A stretch of DNA of 42,519 nucleotides, taken from positions 1 to 42,519 of the forward strand of contig CAYJIL010000005.1 in assembly GCA_964370235.1 (NCBI GenBank), read 5' to 3'. The stretch comes from CAYJIL01 sp964370235. Its GTDB lineage: Bacteria; Bacteroidota; Bacteroidia; Bacteroidales; Rikenellaceae. The translations under genes were made by a program, and so were the position numbers. Under the pieces are notes generated by a model that did not search any database, had not been told where the DNA came from, and saw only the letters and a program-made list of their open reading frames with translations. This document shows positions 18,195 through 25,503 of the stretch, one piece after another. Every line of letters starts with the position of its first letter. The stretch's first letter is position 1.

Positions 18195-18878
18195 ATGTCT
18201 ATTTTATTGCAAGCTACACAGCTGCCAGAGCTCCCAACGCAGGCAGTTGCAAAGTCGGTTGGTTTAGGAGATCTAATTATGGCAGGAGGTTGGCTAATGA
18301 TACCTCTAGCAATTTTGTTTGGTGTCTCAATCTTTATATTCGTCGAAAGATATAGGGTGATTAGTCGTGCTGCGAAGAACGATATAAACTTTATGAACAA
18401 AATACAAGATCTAATGTACGATGGACAGCTAAATTCGGCTGTTGATATGTGCCGTAGAACCAACTCGCCAATAGCACGCATGATTGAAAAAGGGCTTATT
18501 CACCTTGGTCGTCCGCTAGAGGATGTGCGTAGTTCTATTGAGAACGCTGCAAACCTAGAGGTATCTAAGCTAGAGAACAACCTACCGTTTCTTGCTACTA
18601 TTTCGGGCGGTGCGCCAATGATTGGTTTCTTGGGTACGGTACTAGGTATGGTCGAGGCATTTATTAATATGTCACAAGCGGGTGGTTCGGTAGATATAGC
18701 ACTACTATCTAGTGGTATGTACACAGCGATGGTAACAACCGTAGCAGGTCTTATTGTTGGTATTCCTTCGTACTTTGGATACAACTACCTAACACAGCGC
18801 ATTGGTAAGCTAATATTCCAGATGGAGGCTAACACAATTGCGTTTATGGATATTCTCACACAACCAGTAGAGGAGTAA
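18195..18878 (+). CDS. exbB: ExbB/TolQ/MotA-family proton channel subunit
   Basis: 227 aa, inner membrane. ExbB pentamers with ExbD convert the proton gradient into work on TonB. Three transmembrane segments: about 30-52 (LMIPLAILFGVSIFIFVERY), about 135-157 (ISGGAPMIGFLGTVLGMVEAF, split at 137) and about 175-200 (GMYTAMVTTVAGLIVGIPSY). The GFLGTVLGM segment and the MYTAMVTTVAGL segment are the family hallmarks. It is the first gene of a compact exbB-exbD-tonB operon, with 5 nt to exbD. It could instead be named TolQ-like, but the TonB-type gene in the operon favours ExbB. Confidence 0.93.
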   Translation: MSILLQATQLPELPTQAVAKSVGLGDLIMAGGWLMIPLAILFGVSIFIFVERYRVISRAAKNDINFMNKIQDLMYDGQLNSAVDMCRRTNSPIARMIEKGLIHLGRPLEDVRSSIENAANLEVSKLENNLPFLATISGGAPMIGFLGTVLGMVEAFINMSQAGGSVDIALLSSGMYTAMVTTVAGLIVGIPSYFGYNYLTQRIGKLIFQMEANTIAFMDILTQPVEE

Positions 18879-18883
18879 AAACT

Positions 18884-19273
18884 ATGGCTATAAAGAGAGG
18901 CGTAAAGGTATCGGCAGAGCCAGGGGCTGCGTCGATGACCGACCTAATGTTCCTGCTACTAGTCTTTTTGATGGTAGCAACAACGCTTATCAACAGCAAC
19001 GCTCTAAAGATACTTCTTCCAAAGAGCGCAAATCAAGTTAACGATAAGCCAACAACAACAATATCTATTACTAGCGACCTCAAGTACTATATAGATAATG
19101 TAGCAACACCTTTTTCGGAGATTGAACCAAAGCTACAACAAAAGTTTGAGGGCACAGATAAACCTGTGGTTATGCTAAACATGGATAAGAGACTATCGGT
19201 AGAGGAGTTTACAAAGGTTATGAACATTGCAAAGCGCAACAACTACTCCCTATTTATGATGACAACACCATAA
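18884..19273 (+). CDS. exbD: ExbD/TolR-family biopolymer transport protein
   Basis: 129 aa. One N-terminal transmembrane helix (about 18-36) begins MTDLMFLLLVFLMVATT; the Asp of MTDLMF is the conserved proton-carrying residue of ExbD/TolR. The rest is a small periplasmic alpha/beta domain (ISITSDLKYYIDN, KPVVMLNMDKRLSVEEF). It works with ExbB as the proton-driven motor for TonB. It lies 5 nt after exbB and 8 nt before tonB, consistent with translational coupling. Confidence 0.93.
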   Translation: MAIKRGVKVSAEPGAASMTDLMFLLLVFLMVATTLINSNALKILLPKSANQVNDKPTTTISITSDLKYYIDNVATPFSEIEPKLQQKFEGTDKPVVMLNMDKRLSVEEFTKVMNIAKRNNYSLFMMTTP

Positions 19274-19281
19274 CATAGAGT

Positions 19282-20070
19282 ATGCACCAATACAAAGAAG
19301 ATAATCCAAAAGATAGGCTATATGGCATTCTTGCAGCTTGTGCTGCATATATGCTTATAGCCTTTTTGATTATAGCTATCTCTATAACCGTTAAGAGGGA
19401 ACGCCCACAAGACGAGTTATTGGCAGGTGGCGTATTGTTAGAGTTTGGGGCAGACGAGGCTGGTTTTGGAGAAGAGGCACCCAAGCCTACACCAGAACCA
19501 TCAAAGCCACAAGAGTCTGAACCCGAACCACAAACCAAAGTAACAGAGAGCGAGCTTGCAGTTACTGCAACCGACTCTACGGCAACAAAAAAGAAAGAGC
19601 AAACAAAAGAGGCTAGCACCCAAAACGAAAAGCCAAAGGAGGAGCCCAAGAAAAAACCTAGTGTCAACAAAAATGCACTATTCCCTGGCAAGAGCACAAG
19701 CCAAGGCAAAGGCGAAATAGAGGGCGAGAGCGGCACAACGGGTAGCCTCGATGGGCAAGAGGGCGGAAGTGGCGCAGGCGGCACTACTAGCGGCATTGGT
19801 AATGCATCGCTTGCAGGTCGATCGCTAGTTGGCGCACTCCCCAAACCCAGATATGACGTAAATAGCGCAGGGCGTGTAGTGGTAGAGGTGAGGGTTAACA
19901 ACCAAGGCAAAGTCGAAAATGCGACCTACCGAGCGCAAGGCTCTACGACCACAAACACGGCACTTGTGCGTGCTGCTATTGATGCTGCAAAAATGGCAAG
20001 GTTCAATATAGACGAAGATGCACCTCTCACTCAGATTGGTACAATTTCGTATGATTTTAAGATTGAGTAA
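19282..20070 (+). CDS. tonB: TonB-family energy transducer
   Basis: 262 aa. Cytosolic N-terminus, one transmembrane helix (about 14-36), then a long periplasmic linker. The linker is first Pro/Glu/Lys-rich (KPTPEPSKPQESEPEP) and later Gly-rich (about 145-172, GSLDGQEGGSGAGG). A compact C-terminal domain (about 185-262) contains GRVVVEVRVNNQGKVENA and ends in YDFKIE, the TonB_C fold that contacts TonB boxes of outer-membrane receptors. It should energise receptors such as the one encoded at 32210. The charged, low-complexity linker spans the periplasm. The stop codon is immediately followed by the -33 box of the lipoprotein promoter, so the next genes are a separate transcription unit. Confidence 0.88.
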   Translation: MHQYKEDNPKDRLYGILAACAAYMLIAFLIIAISITVKRERPQDELLAGGVLLEFGADEAGFGEEAPKPTPEPSKPQESEPEPQTKVTESELAVTATDSTATKKKEQTKEASTQNEKPKEEPKKKPSVNKNALFPGKSTSQGKGEIEGESGTTGSLDGQEGGSGAGGTTSGIGNASLAGRSLVGALPKPRYDVNSAGRVVVEVRVNNQGKVENATYRAQGSTTTNTALVRAAIDAAKMARFNIDEDAPLTQIGTISYDFKIE

Positions 20071-20100
20071 TTTGCATTCTCAGCTATTTTTACTATCTTG
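20071..20100 (+). promoter_or_regulatory. Promoter of the lipoprotein/radical SAM unit
   Basis: TTTG (20071-20074) directly after the tonB stop, a 19-nt spacer and TATCTTG (20094-20100), one T short of the -7 consensus. Transcription would start about 20 nt before the lipoprotein ATG. Confidence 0.65.
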
Positions 20101-20127
20101 CACAAACAAACCATAACCAAACTACTT

Positions 20128-20604
20128 ATGAAAGCAAATTTCATTAAGACCAAAGGTATTCTTATAACATTCCTATTATCTCTATTTGGCGTTGTTTCTT
20201 GTAGCGACGATCCAACACCAGAGATGTACGGAACACCTAGTGCCGATTACAAAATTTCGGGTAGAGTAACAACTGAGGATGGAGCTGCAATAAAGGGCAT
20301 AGAAGTAACTGTTAATAATGTTAACGGTGTTGCACCCCAAGAGCTTACAACGACCACTAGCGAAGATGGCACATACGACATTAATATTACCAAAGGATCA
20401 TACACAACCGACATTGAGATGAGCTTTAAAGATATTGATGGCGAAGAAAATGGATCTTTCTCAAACCAAGACAAAACCATTGCTTTAGAAGAGAGCGACT
20501 TTAAAGGTGCCGATGAATGGTATCATGGAGTTGTAGAATCAAATAATGTAGATGCGAAGTTGGCGGCAAGTACCGTAGACAGCAAAACTTCTCAAAAAAA
20601 ATAG
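20128..20604 (+). CDS. rSAM-associated lipoprotein 1 (rSAM/lipoprotein system)
   Basis: 158 aa from ATG 20128; an ATG at 20098 would add 10 residues before the signal peptide and overlap the promoter. The lipoprotein signal ends FGVVSC with Cys25 as the lipidated residue. It is followed by SDD, the acidic type of lipoprotein export signal that sends Bacteroidetes lipoproteins to the cell surface. Next come the family hallmark MYGTPSADYKISG (33-45) and an Ig/carboxypeptidase-regulatory-like beta domain with DGAAIKGIEV, EDGTYDI and KDIDGEENG, then a C-terminal DFKGADEWYHG. Similar proteins are known as 'radical SAM-associated putative lipoprotein'. The paralogue starts 6 nt after its stop, and the radical SAM enzyme is downstream. 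The function and any modification are unknown. Confidence 0.85.
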   Translation: MKANFIKTKGILITFLLSLFGVVSCSDDPTPEMYGTPSADYKISGRVTTEDGAAIKGIEVTVNNVNGVAPQELTTTTSEDGTYDINITKGSYTTDIEMSFKDIDGEENGSFSNQDKTIALEESDFKGADEWYHGVVESNNVDAKLAASTVDSKTSQKK

Positions 20605-20610
20605 ATTGAT

Positions 20611-21072
20611 ATGAAAGCAAACTTCATTAAAACAAAAGGTATTTTTATTGCATTTTTGATGTCACTTTTTGGCATTGCATCTTGTGAGGACGATGGTGGA
20701 GATACACCACTAATGTATGGTACACCAAATGCCGACTACAAAATTTCGGGTAAAGTTACCAATGCCGATGGGGTTGGAATTAAAGGTATCGAGGTAACTA
20801 CCAATGAGCTTAGAGAGCTTAGTAGTAGTAGTACAGAAGCAGCTACGGCTACAACACTTGATGATGGTAGCTATACACTAGAAATTAACGGTAGCTCCTC
20901 TTTAACGAAGTTCACAGTAAACTTCGAAGATGTCGATGGTGAAGAAAATGGCGAATATGCTAACACCAGCAAAAATGTCACCCTAGGAAGCGATGATTTC
21001 AAGGAGGGAGACGGCGACTGGTTTATTGGCAAGGTTGAAGTAACTGTTGATACATCACTAACAGAAAAGTAA
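20611..21072 (+). CDS. rSAM-associated lipoprotein 2 (tandem paralogue)
   Basis: 153 aa. It is a tandem duplicate of the previous gene: the first 11 residues (MKANFIKTKGI) are identical, and lipobox Cys25 (FGIASC) is followed by EDD, again an acidic surface-export signal. The MYGTPNADYKISGKV block, GIKGIEVTTN, DDGSYTL, DVDGEENGEY and DFKEGDGDWFIGKVEV line up with lipoprotein 1. The middle differs: a Ser/Thr/Ala-rich loop (SSSSTEAATATT) replaces the Asn/Val loop. The divergence shows two retained paralogues, not a recent copy. A hairpin terminator lies 20 nt after the stop, in front of the radical SAM gene, so the lipoproteins may be made in excess of the enzyme. Confidence 0.85.
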   Translation: MKANFIKTKGIFIAFLMSLFGIASCEDDGGDTPLMYGTPNADYKISGKVTNADGVGIKGIEVTTNELRELSSSSTEAATATTLDDGSYTLEINGSSSLTKFTVNFEDVDGEENGEYANTSKNVTLGSDDFKEGDGDWFIGKVEVTVDTSLTEK

Positions 21073-21091
21073 ACAATAAATTTATATACAG

Positions 21092-21126
21092 CACCTCTCA
21101 GCCTCTCAGAGCCTGGGAGGTGTTTT
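21092..21126 (+). terminator. Hairpin/attenuator between lipoproteins and radical SAM gene
   Basis: CACCTC(TCAG)...(CTGG)GAGGTG stem, interrupted by one C-C mismatch, with an inner CTC/GAG stem and TCA loop. It is followed by TTTT. The T run is short, so read-through to the radical SAM gene is likely. The GTG start lies only 24 nt downstream once the duplicated flanks are joined. Confidence 0.75.
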
Positions 21127-21145
21127 ACTAACCACATACACAAGT

Positions 21146-21200
21146 AAAGAGTGAATAACAAGATAGGATTTACAAAACGCCTGAAGCTAGACCTCTTCAA
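21146..21200 (+). repeat. 55-bp duplicate of contig end (left copy)
   Basis: These 55 bases, including the GTG start of the radical SAM gene, recur unchanged at 21301-21355 on the other side of the N gap. I read it as an assembly overlap rather than a biological repeat. Confidence 0.9.
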
Positions 21201-21300
21201 NNNNNNNNNNNNNNNNNNNNNNNNNNNNNNNNNNNNNNNNNNNNNNNNNNNNNNNNNNNNNNNNNNNNNNNNNNNNNNNNNNNNNNNNNNNNNNNNNNNN
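21201..21300. other. Scaffold gap (100 N), probably artificial
   Basis: Exactly 100 N. Because both flanks carry the same 55 bases, joining 21145 directly to 21301 gives an uninterrupted leader and gene; no sequence need be missing. Confidence 0.9.
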
Positions 21301-21355
21301 AAAGAGTGAATAACAAGATAGGATTTACAAAACGCCTGAAGCTAGACCTCTTCAA
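21301..21355 (+). repeat. 55-bp duplicate of contig end (right copy)
   Basis: Identical to 21146-21200. This copy continues into the complete radical SAM coding sequence. Confidence 0.9.
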
Positions 21356-22385
21356 GCTACACATAGACAACCTAATACAAGAACACACACTAAAGCAACT
21401 GTTTTGGGAGTGTACAATGCGCTGCAACCTATCGTGCCGCCACTGTGGTAGCGACTGCAAAAAAGAGGCAATGATAGAGGATATGCCCAAGGAGGTGTTC
21501 TTTAAAGTTATAGATGATATTACACCACACGTCAACCCCAATAAAACATTAATTATGTTAACGGGTGGCGAGGTACTAATGCGAAAAGACATAGAGGAGA
21601 TTGGCCTTGAGTTATATCGTAGAGGTTTTCCGTGGAGTATGGTAACAAACGCTATGGGGCTAACACCTGAGCGACTAGACTCTTTAATGTGTTCGGGTAT
21701 GCGTGCAATTACGGTATCACTAGATGGATTCGAAGATATACACAACCACTTTAGAGGGAACAAGAATAGTTTTTCGAGAGCGGTAAAAGCAATAGAGGCT
21801 ATATCGAAAGAAGAAGAGCTGGTGTGGGATATTGTAACTTGTGTAACCCCTGCCCTGCTCCCTAGGCTAGAGGAGTTTAAAGAGTTTATCTACTCTATTG
21901 GCGTTAGAAGATGGCGATTGTTTACCATCGTACCAATGGGGCGAGCAAAAAACGACCTATCACTTCAGCTTAGCTCTGAGCAACTACACGAGCTCATGCA
22001 CTTTATAATTAAGACTCGAAAAGAAGATAAAATCACATGCAGCTATGCTTGTGAAGGATTCTTGGGTGGTTATGAAGGCCAGGTGCGAGATAGGTTCTAT
22101 CATTGTAGTGCAGGTATGCACTCGGCATCGGTACTTATCGATGGCTCGATTTCGGGCTGTACAAGCATACGATCCAAATATTACCAAGGCAATATATACA
22201 AAGATAACTTTTGGGATGTGTGGCAAAACCGATTTGACAAATATCGCAACCGAGAGTGGATGCGCAAAGGCGAATGTGCAACTTGCAAAGAGTTTAAACA
22301 TTGCAGGGGCGGAGGTATGCACCTGCGTACAGAGGATGGCGAGCTAATATTGTGCCATCTTAAAAAACTAAACGCTAGCAGATAA
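21306..22385 (+). CDS. Radical SAM/SPASM enzyme of the rSAM/lipoprotein system
   Basis: 359 aa, cytosolic. The radical SAM motif CxxxCxxC is Cys40, Cys44, Cys47 (RCNLSCRHC). The SAM-binding GGE is TGGEVLMRKD (86-95). The C-terminal SPASM-type region has Cys267, Cys285, Cys324, Cys327, Cys333 (CATCKEFKHC) and Cys350, enough for auxiliary Fe-S clusters as in peptide- or protein-modifying enzymes. The start is GTG: an in-frame TAA lies 3 nt upstream in the joined sequence, and no ATG precedes the cluster motif. It follows two lipoproteins; this pairing is described in Bacteroidetes as the rSAM/lipoprotein system, with unknown chemistry. The natural inference is modification of the lipoproteins before export. 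The neighbours could instead be substrates of export only. Confidence 0.9.
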   Translation: MNNKIGFTKRLKLDLFKLHIDNLIQEHTLKQLFWECTMRCNLSCRHCGSDCKKEAMIEDMPKEVFFKVIDDITPHVNPNKTLIMLTGGEVLMRKDIEEIGLELYRRGFPWSMVTNAMGLTPERLDSLMCSGMRAITVSLDGFEDIHNHFRGNKNSFSRAVKAIEAISKEEELVWDIVTCVTPALLPRLEEFKEFIYSIGVRRWRLFTIVPMGRAKNDLSLQLSSEQLHELMHFIIKTRKEDKITCSYACEGFLGGYEGQVRDRFYHCSAGMHSASVLIDGSISGCTSIRSKYYQGNIYKDNFWDVWQNRFDKYRNREWMRKGECATCKEFKHCRGGGMHLRTEDGELILCHLKKLNASR

Positions 22386-22422
22386 AGGAGTGCAAGATTG
22401 GGTGTTATTTGTGTGGAGAGAA

Positions 22423-22479
22423 TAGCAAAATAAATGTTTGTGCTCAGGTGCTTTTGTTTCGATTATTTTGCTAAATTTG
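22423..22479 (+). promoter_or_regulatory. -7 box with an 11-bp inverted repeat before the DHODH-like gene
   Basis: TAAATTTG at 22472-22479 fits the -7 consensus, 46 nt before the ATG. A perfect 11-bp inverted repeat (TAGCAAAATAA at 22423-22433, complement at 22463-22473, spacer 29 nt) ends on the first two bases of the -7 box, a position suited to an operator. The nearest TTTG (22453-22456) has a spacer of only 15 nt. Confidence 0.45.
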
Positions 22480-22525
22480 TAGTAAAGCTACGATTTTACG
22501 ACATATCATAAAACAGACAAATATT

Positions 22526-23512
22526 ATGGCATCTCTAAAGGTAAAATATCTGGGCTCATTAGAGCTACCCAGCCCAATCATTATTGCATCATCGCCCCTA
22601 ACATCATCGTTAGAGTCTATCACCAAACTAGCCCAAGCAGGTGCAGGAGCAATCATTCTTAAATCGATATTCGAAGAGCAAACAGCAGGCATGGGAGGCT
22701 ACATTGCCGAGCTAGGTGCTAGCGGAGCCGAAAGCCAAGAGTATGCAGCGTACTATGCCAAACTATCGGCAATAGATGGCTACACTTCGCTAATTGGCCA
22801 AGCCAAAGCGGCATGCCAAATCCCAATTATTGCAAGCATCAACTGCACCAAAGGTGGCAATTGGGTTGAGTATGCAAAGGCAATTGAGAGCGCAGGAGCA
22901 GATGCACTACAACTAAATATGTTCTTTATGGCATTCGACCCCAACAAAAGCGCAACACAAGTTGAGGACGAATACCTAGAGATAGTCGAGCAAGTTGCAC
23001 AGGCGATAAGTATACCCATTTCGGTAAAACTCCCCAACCAATTTACTTCGCTGGCAAACTTCATTCACAAGTTATATGTTAGAGGTGTGCAGGGCGTAAC
23101 GCTATTTAATAGGTTTGCGTGCACCGATATAAACATTGACGATATGTCGGTGGTACACAACCGCAACATATATAGCACTGCTGGCGAAATACGAAGCCAC
23201 ATACAGACCTTAGCCATGCTTAGTTCGGTAGTTAAAACAATAAAATATAGTGCCTCAACTGGTGTACACAGCCCCCAAGACGCAATTAAAATGCTACTAG
23301 CAGGAGCTAGCACTGTTGAGATATATTCAACCGTACACAAAAACGGTGTAAATATCATTACACAAATGTGCGAGCAGCTAGATGTCTACCTTAACAAACA
23401 CAATATTGATTGCTGCCAAGATTTAATAGGCAAATTATCCTATAACGGCAATCAAAACGATAGCGAAGCATACCATAGAGCACAATTCATGCACTATTAT
23501 AGCCGAAAATAG
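22526..23512 (+). CDS. Dihydroorotate dehydrogenase-like flavoprotein
   Basis: 328 aa. It has the TIM-barrel FMN fold of class 1 dihydroorotate dehydrogenases: N-terminal YLGSLELPSPIIIASSPLT, GAGAIILKSIFEEQ, IPIIASINCTKGG, ISIPISVKLP and a C-terminal phosphate-binding stretch YSASTGVHSPQDAIKMLLAGASTVEIYS (in two parts). True enzymes have NxSCPN with a catalytic Cys or Ser after the strand; here the same place reads LQLNMFFMAFDPNKS, with no Cys. This matches the widespread 'dihydroorotate dehydrogenase-like protein' group, often near pyruvate:ferredoxin oxidoreductase, rather than PyrD. It probably binds FMN; the substrate is unknown. No pyrimidine genes lie nearby. A long hairpin follows the stop. 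Confidence 0.85.
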   Translation: MASLKVKYLGSLELPSPIIIASSPLTSSLESITKLAQAGAGAIILKSIFEEQTAGMGGYIAELGASGAESQEYAAYYAKLSAIDGYTSLIGQAKAACQIPIIASINCTKGGNWVEYAKAIESAGADALQLNMFFMAFDPNKSATQVEDEYLEIVEQVAQAISIPISVKLPNQFTSLANFIHKLYVRGVQGVTLFNRFACTDINIDDMSVVHNRNIYSTAGEIRSHIQTLAMLSSVVKTIKYSASTGVHSPQDAIKMLLAGASTVEIYSTVHKNGVNIITQMCEQLDVYLNKHNIDCCQDLIGKLSYNGNQNDSEAYHRAQFMHYYSRK

Positions 23513-23520
23513 TACACATA

Positions 23521-23566
23521 TTTATAGGTGATTAGCGTACAAAAGTGTACGTTAATCACCTATAAA
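23521..23566. repeat. 20-bp inverted repeat after the DHODH-like gene
   Basis: Arms 23521-23540 and 23547-23566 pair over 20 bp with one G-T wobble and a 6-nt loop (AAAAGT). It is stronger than most terminators here but has no T run on either strand. It lies 8 nt after the stop codon, where a terminator or mRNA-end stabiliser would sit. Confidence 0.85.
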
Positions 23567-23599
23567 CTCATTATTTAGTTGTCATTTAATGCTCAAACA

Positions 23600-23630
23600 T
23601 TTCGCATTTGTCATAAATATAATATCTTTG
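23600..23630 (+). promoter_or_regulatory. Promoter of the orphan membrane-protein gene
   Basis: TATCTTTG at 23623-23630 is an exact -7 box; TTTC at 23600-23603 with a 19-nt spacer is a near-consensus -33. The leader to the ATG is about 65 nt. Confidence 0.6.
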
Positions 23631-23701
23631 TAACACGTTTGAAATGGGTATGCCAATAGGCACTGTAACACTATTCTCAAGCATACATTAAAGATTGTTT
23701 T

Positions 23702-24184
23702 ATGAAGGAATATACAGATAGAATCACCGTATATTTATCAAAATCATATATAAACGTGGCGGTGTTTAGCTGCATGATGCTTATCCCCACGATAATTACC
23801 ATGTTTGCCAATAGCTACAACTGGAGCATTATATTGGCATCTATTTTTCTACCTCTAGGCATATACTTAATATGGCTTTCGGTAGCAGCAAGGCTGGGCT
23901 TCATTATTATGGCATCGTCTATCCTGCTGCTAATAGACCTTTTAACTCTAGGAGCACGAAGTGTCGATATTCACCCCATCTTGGTGGTGGTTATTGCAGC
24001 TTTACCAATAGCACTAGGAGCACTAACTACTCGCATCAAACAAGATCAGAATACTCGTATTTCGCTAGCAATCATTGGGCTGTCAACAATTCTTTTGGCA
24101 CTCAGTTTAATTTATATAACAAAGGCATTAAGACCCAATTTTGATGCCACAACCCATCTATTCCCCCTAAATATACTATATTAG
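23702..24184 (+). CDS. Small four-helix membrane protein of unknown function
   Basis: 160 aa. I do not recognise the family. A short basic/polar N-terminus (MKEYTDRITVYLSK) precedes four probable transmembrane segments: about 17-37, 42-80 (one or two helices around LGIYLIWLSVAARLGFIIMA), 90-110 (HPILVVVIAALPIALGAL) and 121-142 (ISLAIIGLSTILLALSLIYI). A short C-terminal tail ends NILY. No catalytic or metal motif is visible. It has its own promoter and is followed 84 nt later by the YeiH-type transporter, so the two may be functionally linked, though nothing in the sequence proves it. The coding quality (exact promoter, hydrophobic periodicity, no competing frame) supports a real gene. Confidence 0.7.
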   Translation: MKEYTDRITVYLSKSYINVAVFSCMMLIPTIITMFANSYNWSIILASIFLPLGIYLIWLSVAARLGFIIMASSILLLIDLLTLGARSVDIHPILVVVIAALPIALGALTTRIKQDQNTRISLAIIGLSTILLALSLIYITKALRPNFDATTHLFPLNILY

Positions 24185-24252
24185 AAGTATGTGAATCAGT
24201 CTTTATACTTATTGATTAACTTTTCGAGAATGTAGACCTTTGTAGCAAAATT

Positions 24253-24260
24253 AGAAGGAG
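24253..24260 (+). promoter_or_regulatory. Shine-Dalgarno site of the YeiH-type gene
   Basis: AGAAGGAG ends 8 nt before the ATG at 24269. Such a full site is uncommon in this window and fixes the start codon. Confidence 0.75.
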
Positions 24261-24268
24261 TATATAGT

Positions 24269-25503
24269 ATGAAAAAAGTTTTCGAGCAGTTTAAAAGTGA
24301 GGATTGGATAATTGTATTCACAGGATACCTAATACTAGCTCTGTCGTTATTGCTACCACAGCACATGCCGTTCATGCCCAAAGAGCTTGCCTCGGGTGGC
24401 GATGTGGCTATGGCAGCAAAGATGTTTGTGTTTGTAAGTGCTGCAATTTTTATTGCAACAAAACTTCTTAAGCGCACAACCAAAGGGCTTTTCTTTGCTC
24501 TGCTACTCATATTCACTCTATCGCTAGGTGCACAAGTAGTTGCCAATATACCTTTTATAAAGGAACTAGGGCTTGAGTCGGTGTTCTTTTCGGTTATCTT
24601 TGGACTTATCATAAGCAATTTTATGCGAGTTCCACAGTGGGTAAAACCTGCTATTCAAAGCGAATTTTATATTAAAATTGGCATCGTGTGCCTAGGCTCA
24701 ACGGTATTGTTTTCGCAGGTGCTTGAGTCGGGAGGTTACGGACTAATGCAGTCGCTGCTAGTTGTTATATTTGTGTGGTACTTCTCGTTTTGGGTATCAA
24801 GACGAATTGGAGTCGACCGAGAGATGGGTACTCTTCTCTCTAGTGCAGTGAGTATATGTGGCGTATCGGCAGCAATTGCCACTTGCGGAGTAATTAAAGG
24901 TGACAACAAGCGTCTATCATATGTTATATCGCTAGTACTAGTGTGTGCCATTCCAATGATGTATATCATGCCATGGCTATCGGAGCTAATGGGGCTTAAC
25001 CAAGAGGTAGCTGGTGCATGGCTAGGTGGTACTATCGACACTACGGGAGCCGTAGCTGCATCGGGTACAATGCTTGGCGACAAAGCAGCAGAAACAGCCA
25101 TTATTGTTAAATCGTCACAAAACGTGCTACTAGGTGTAGCTGCATTTGCAATATCGCTTTATTGGTCATATAACGGCACACAGGGCCAAGAGAAACCATC
25201 GCTAGGTGTGATATGGGATCGATTCCCAAAGTTTGTGGTTGGTTTTATTATTGCCTCGCTTGTTTTTAGCTTTGTAATAGATATCGACAGCGCAAAAGAG
25301 GTGGGTAAAATTTCGAAAGGAATGACTAACACACTATTTAGTATTGCCTTTGTTTGCATTGGCCTTGAGACAAGGTTTAAGGAGATTTTCTCAAAGGAGA
25401 ATCGCAAACCATTCGCTGTATTTATGATTGCACAAACGTTTAACATTATTGCAACTCTAATTATAGCATACCTAATGTTTGGAGTACTTAAGCCATACTT
25501 AGC
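24269..25503 (+). CDS. YeiH/UPF0324 family transporter, 3' end lost in gap
   Basis: 411 residues are visible; the frame runs into the N gap. Members of this inner-membrane family are annotated as putative sulfate exporters, but few have been tested. About ten or eleven transmembrane helices are seen. Landmarks are FGLIISN at about 110-116, the re-entrant-type stretch SAVSICGVSAAIATCGVIKG (about 192-211) and GAWLGGTIDTTGAVAASG (about 250-267), all typical. The last visible helix is TFNIIATLIIAYLMFGVLKPYL, which matches the end of the family, so probably only a few residues are missing. The start is set by a strong Shine-Dalgarno site. The open frame that continues past the N run belongs to the antisense of the next gene and is not part of this protein. 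Confidence 0.85.

Noticed and set aside
19254..19910. 218-aa Pro/Ser-rich protein opposite tonB
   Set aside because: It is the antisense shadow of the Pro/Glu/Gly-rich TonB linker, where low complexity removes stop codons.
21146..21355. Genuine 55-bp direct repeat, such as an attachment site
   Set aside because: Both copies end exactly at the N borders, which is the signature of unmerged contig overlap.
22526..23512. Annotation as pyrD
   Set aside because: The catalytic NxSCPN motif is missing and no pyrimidine genes are adjacent.
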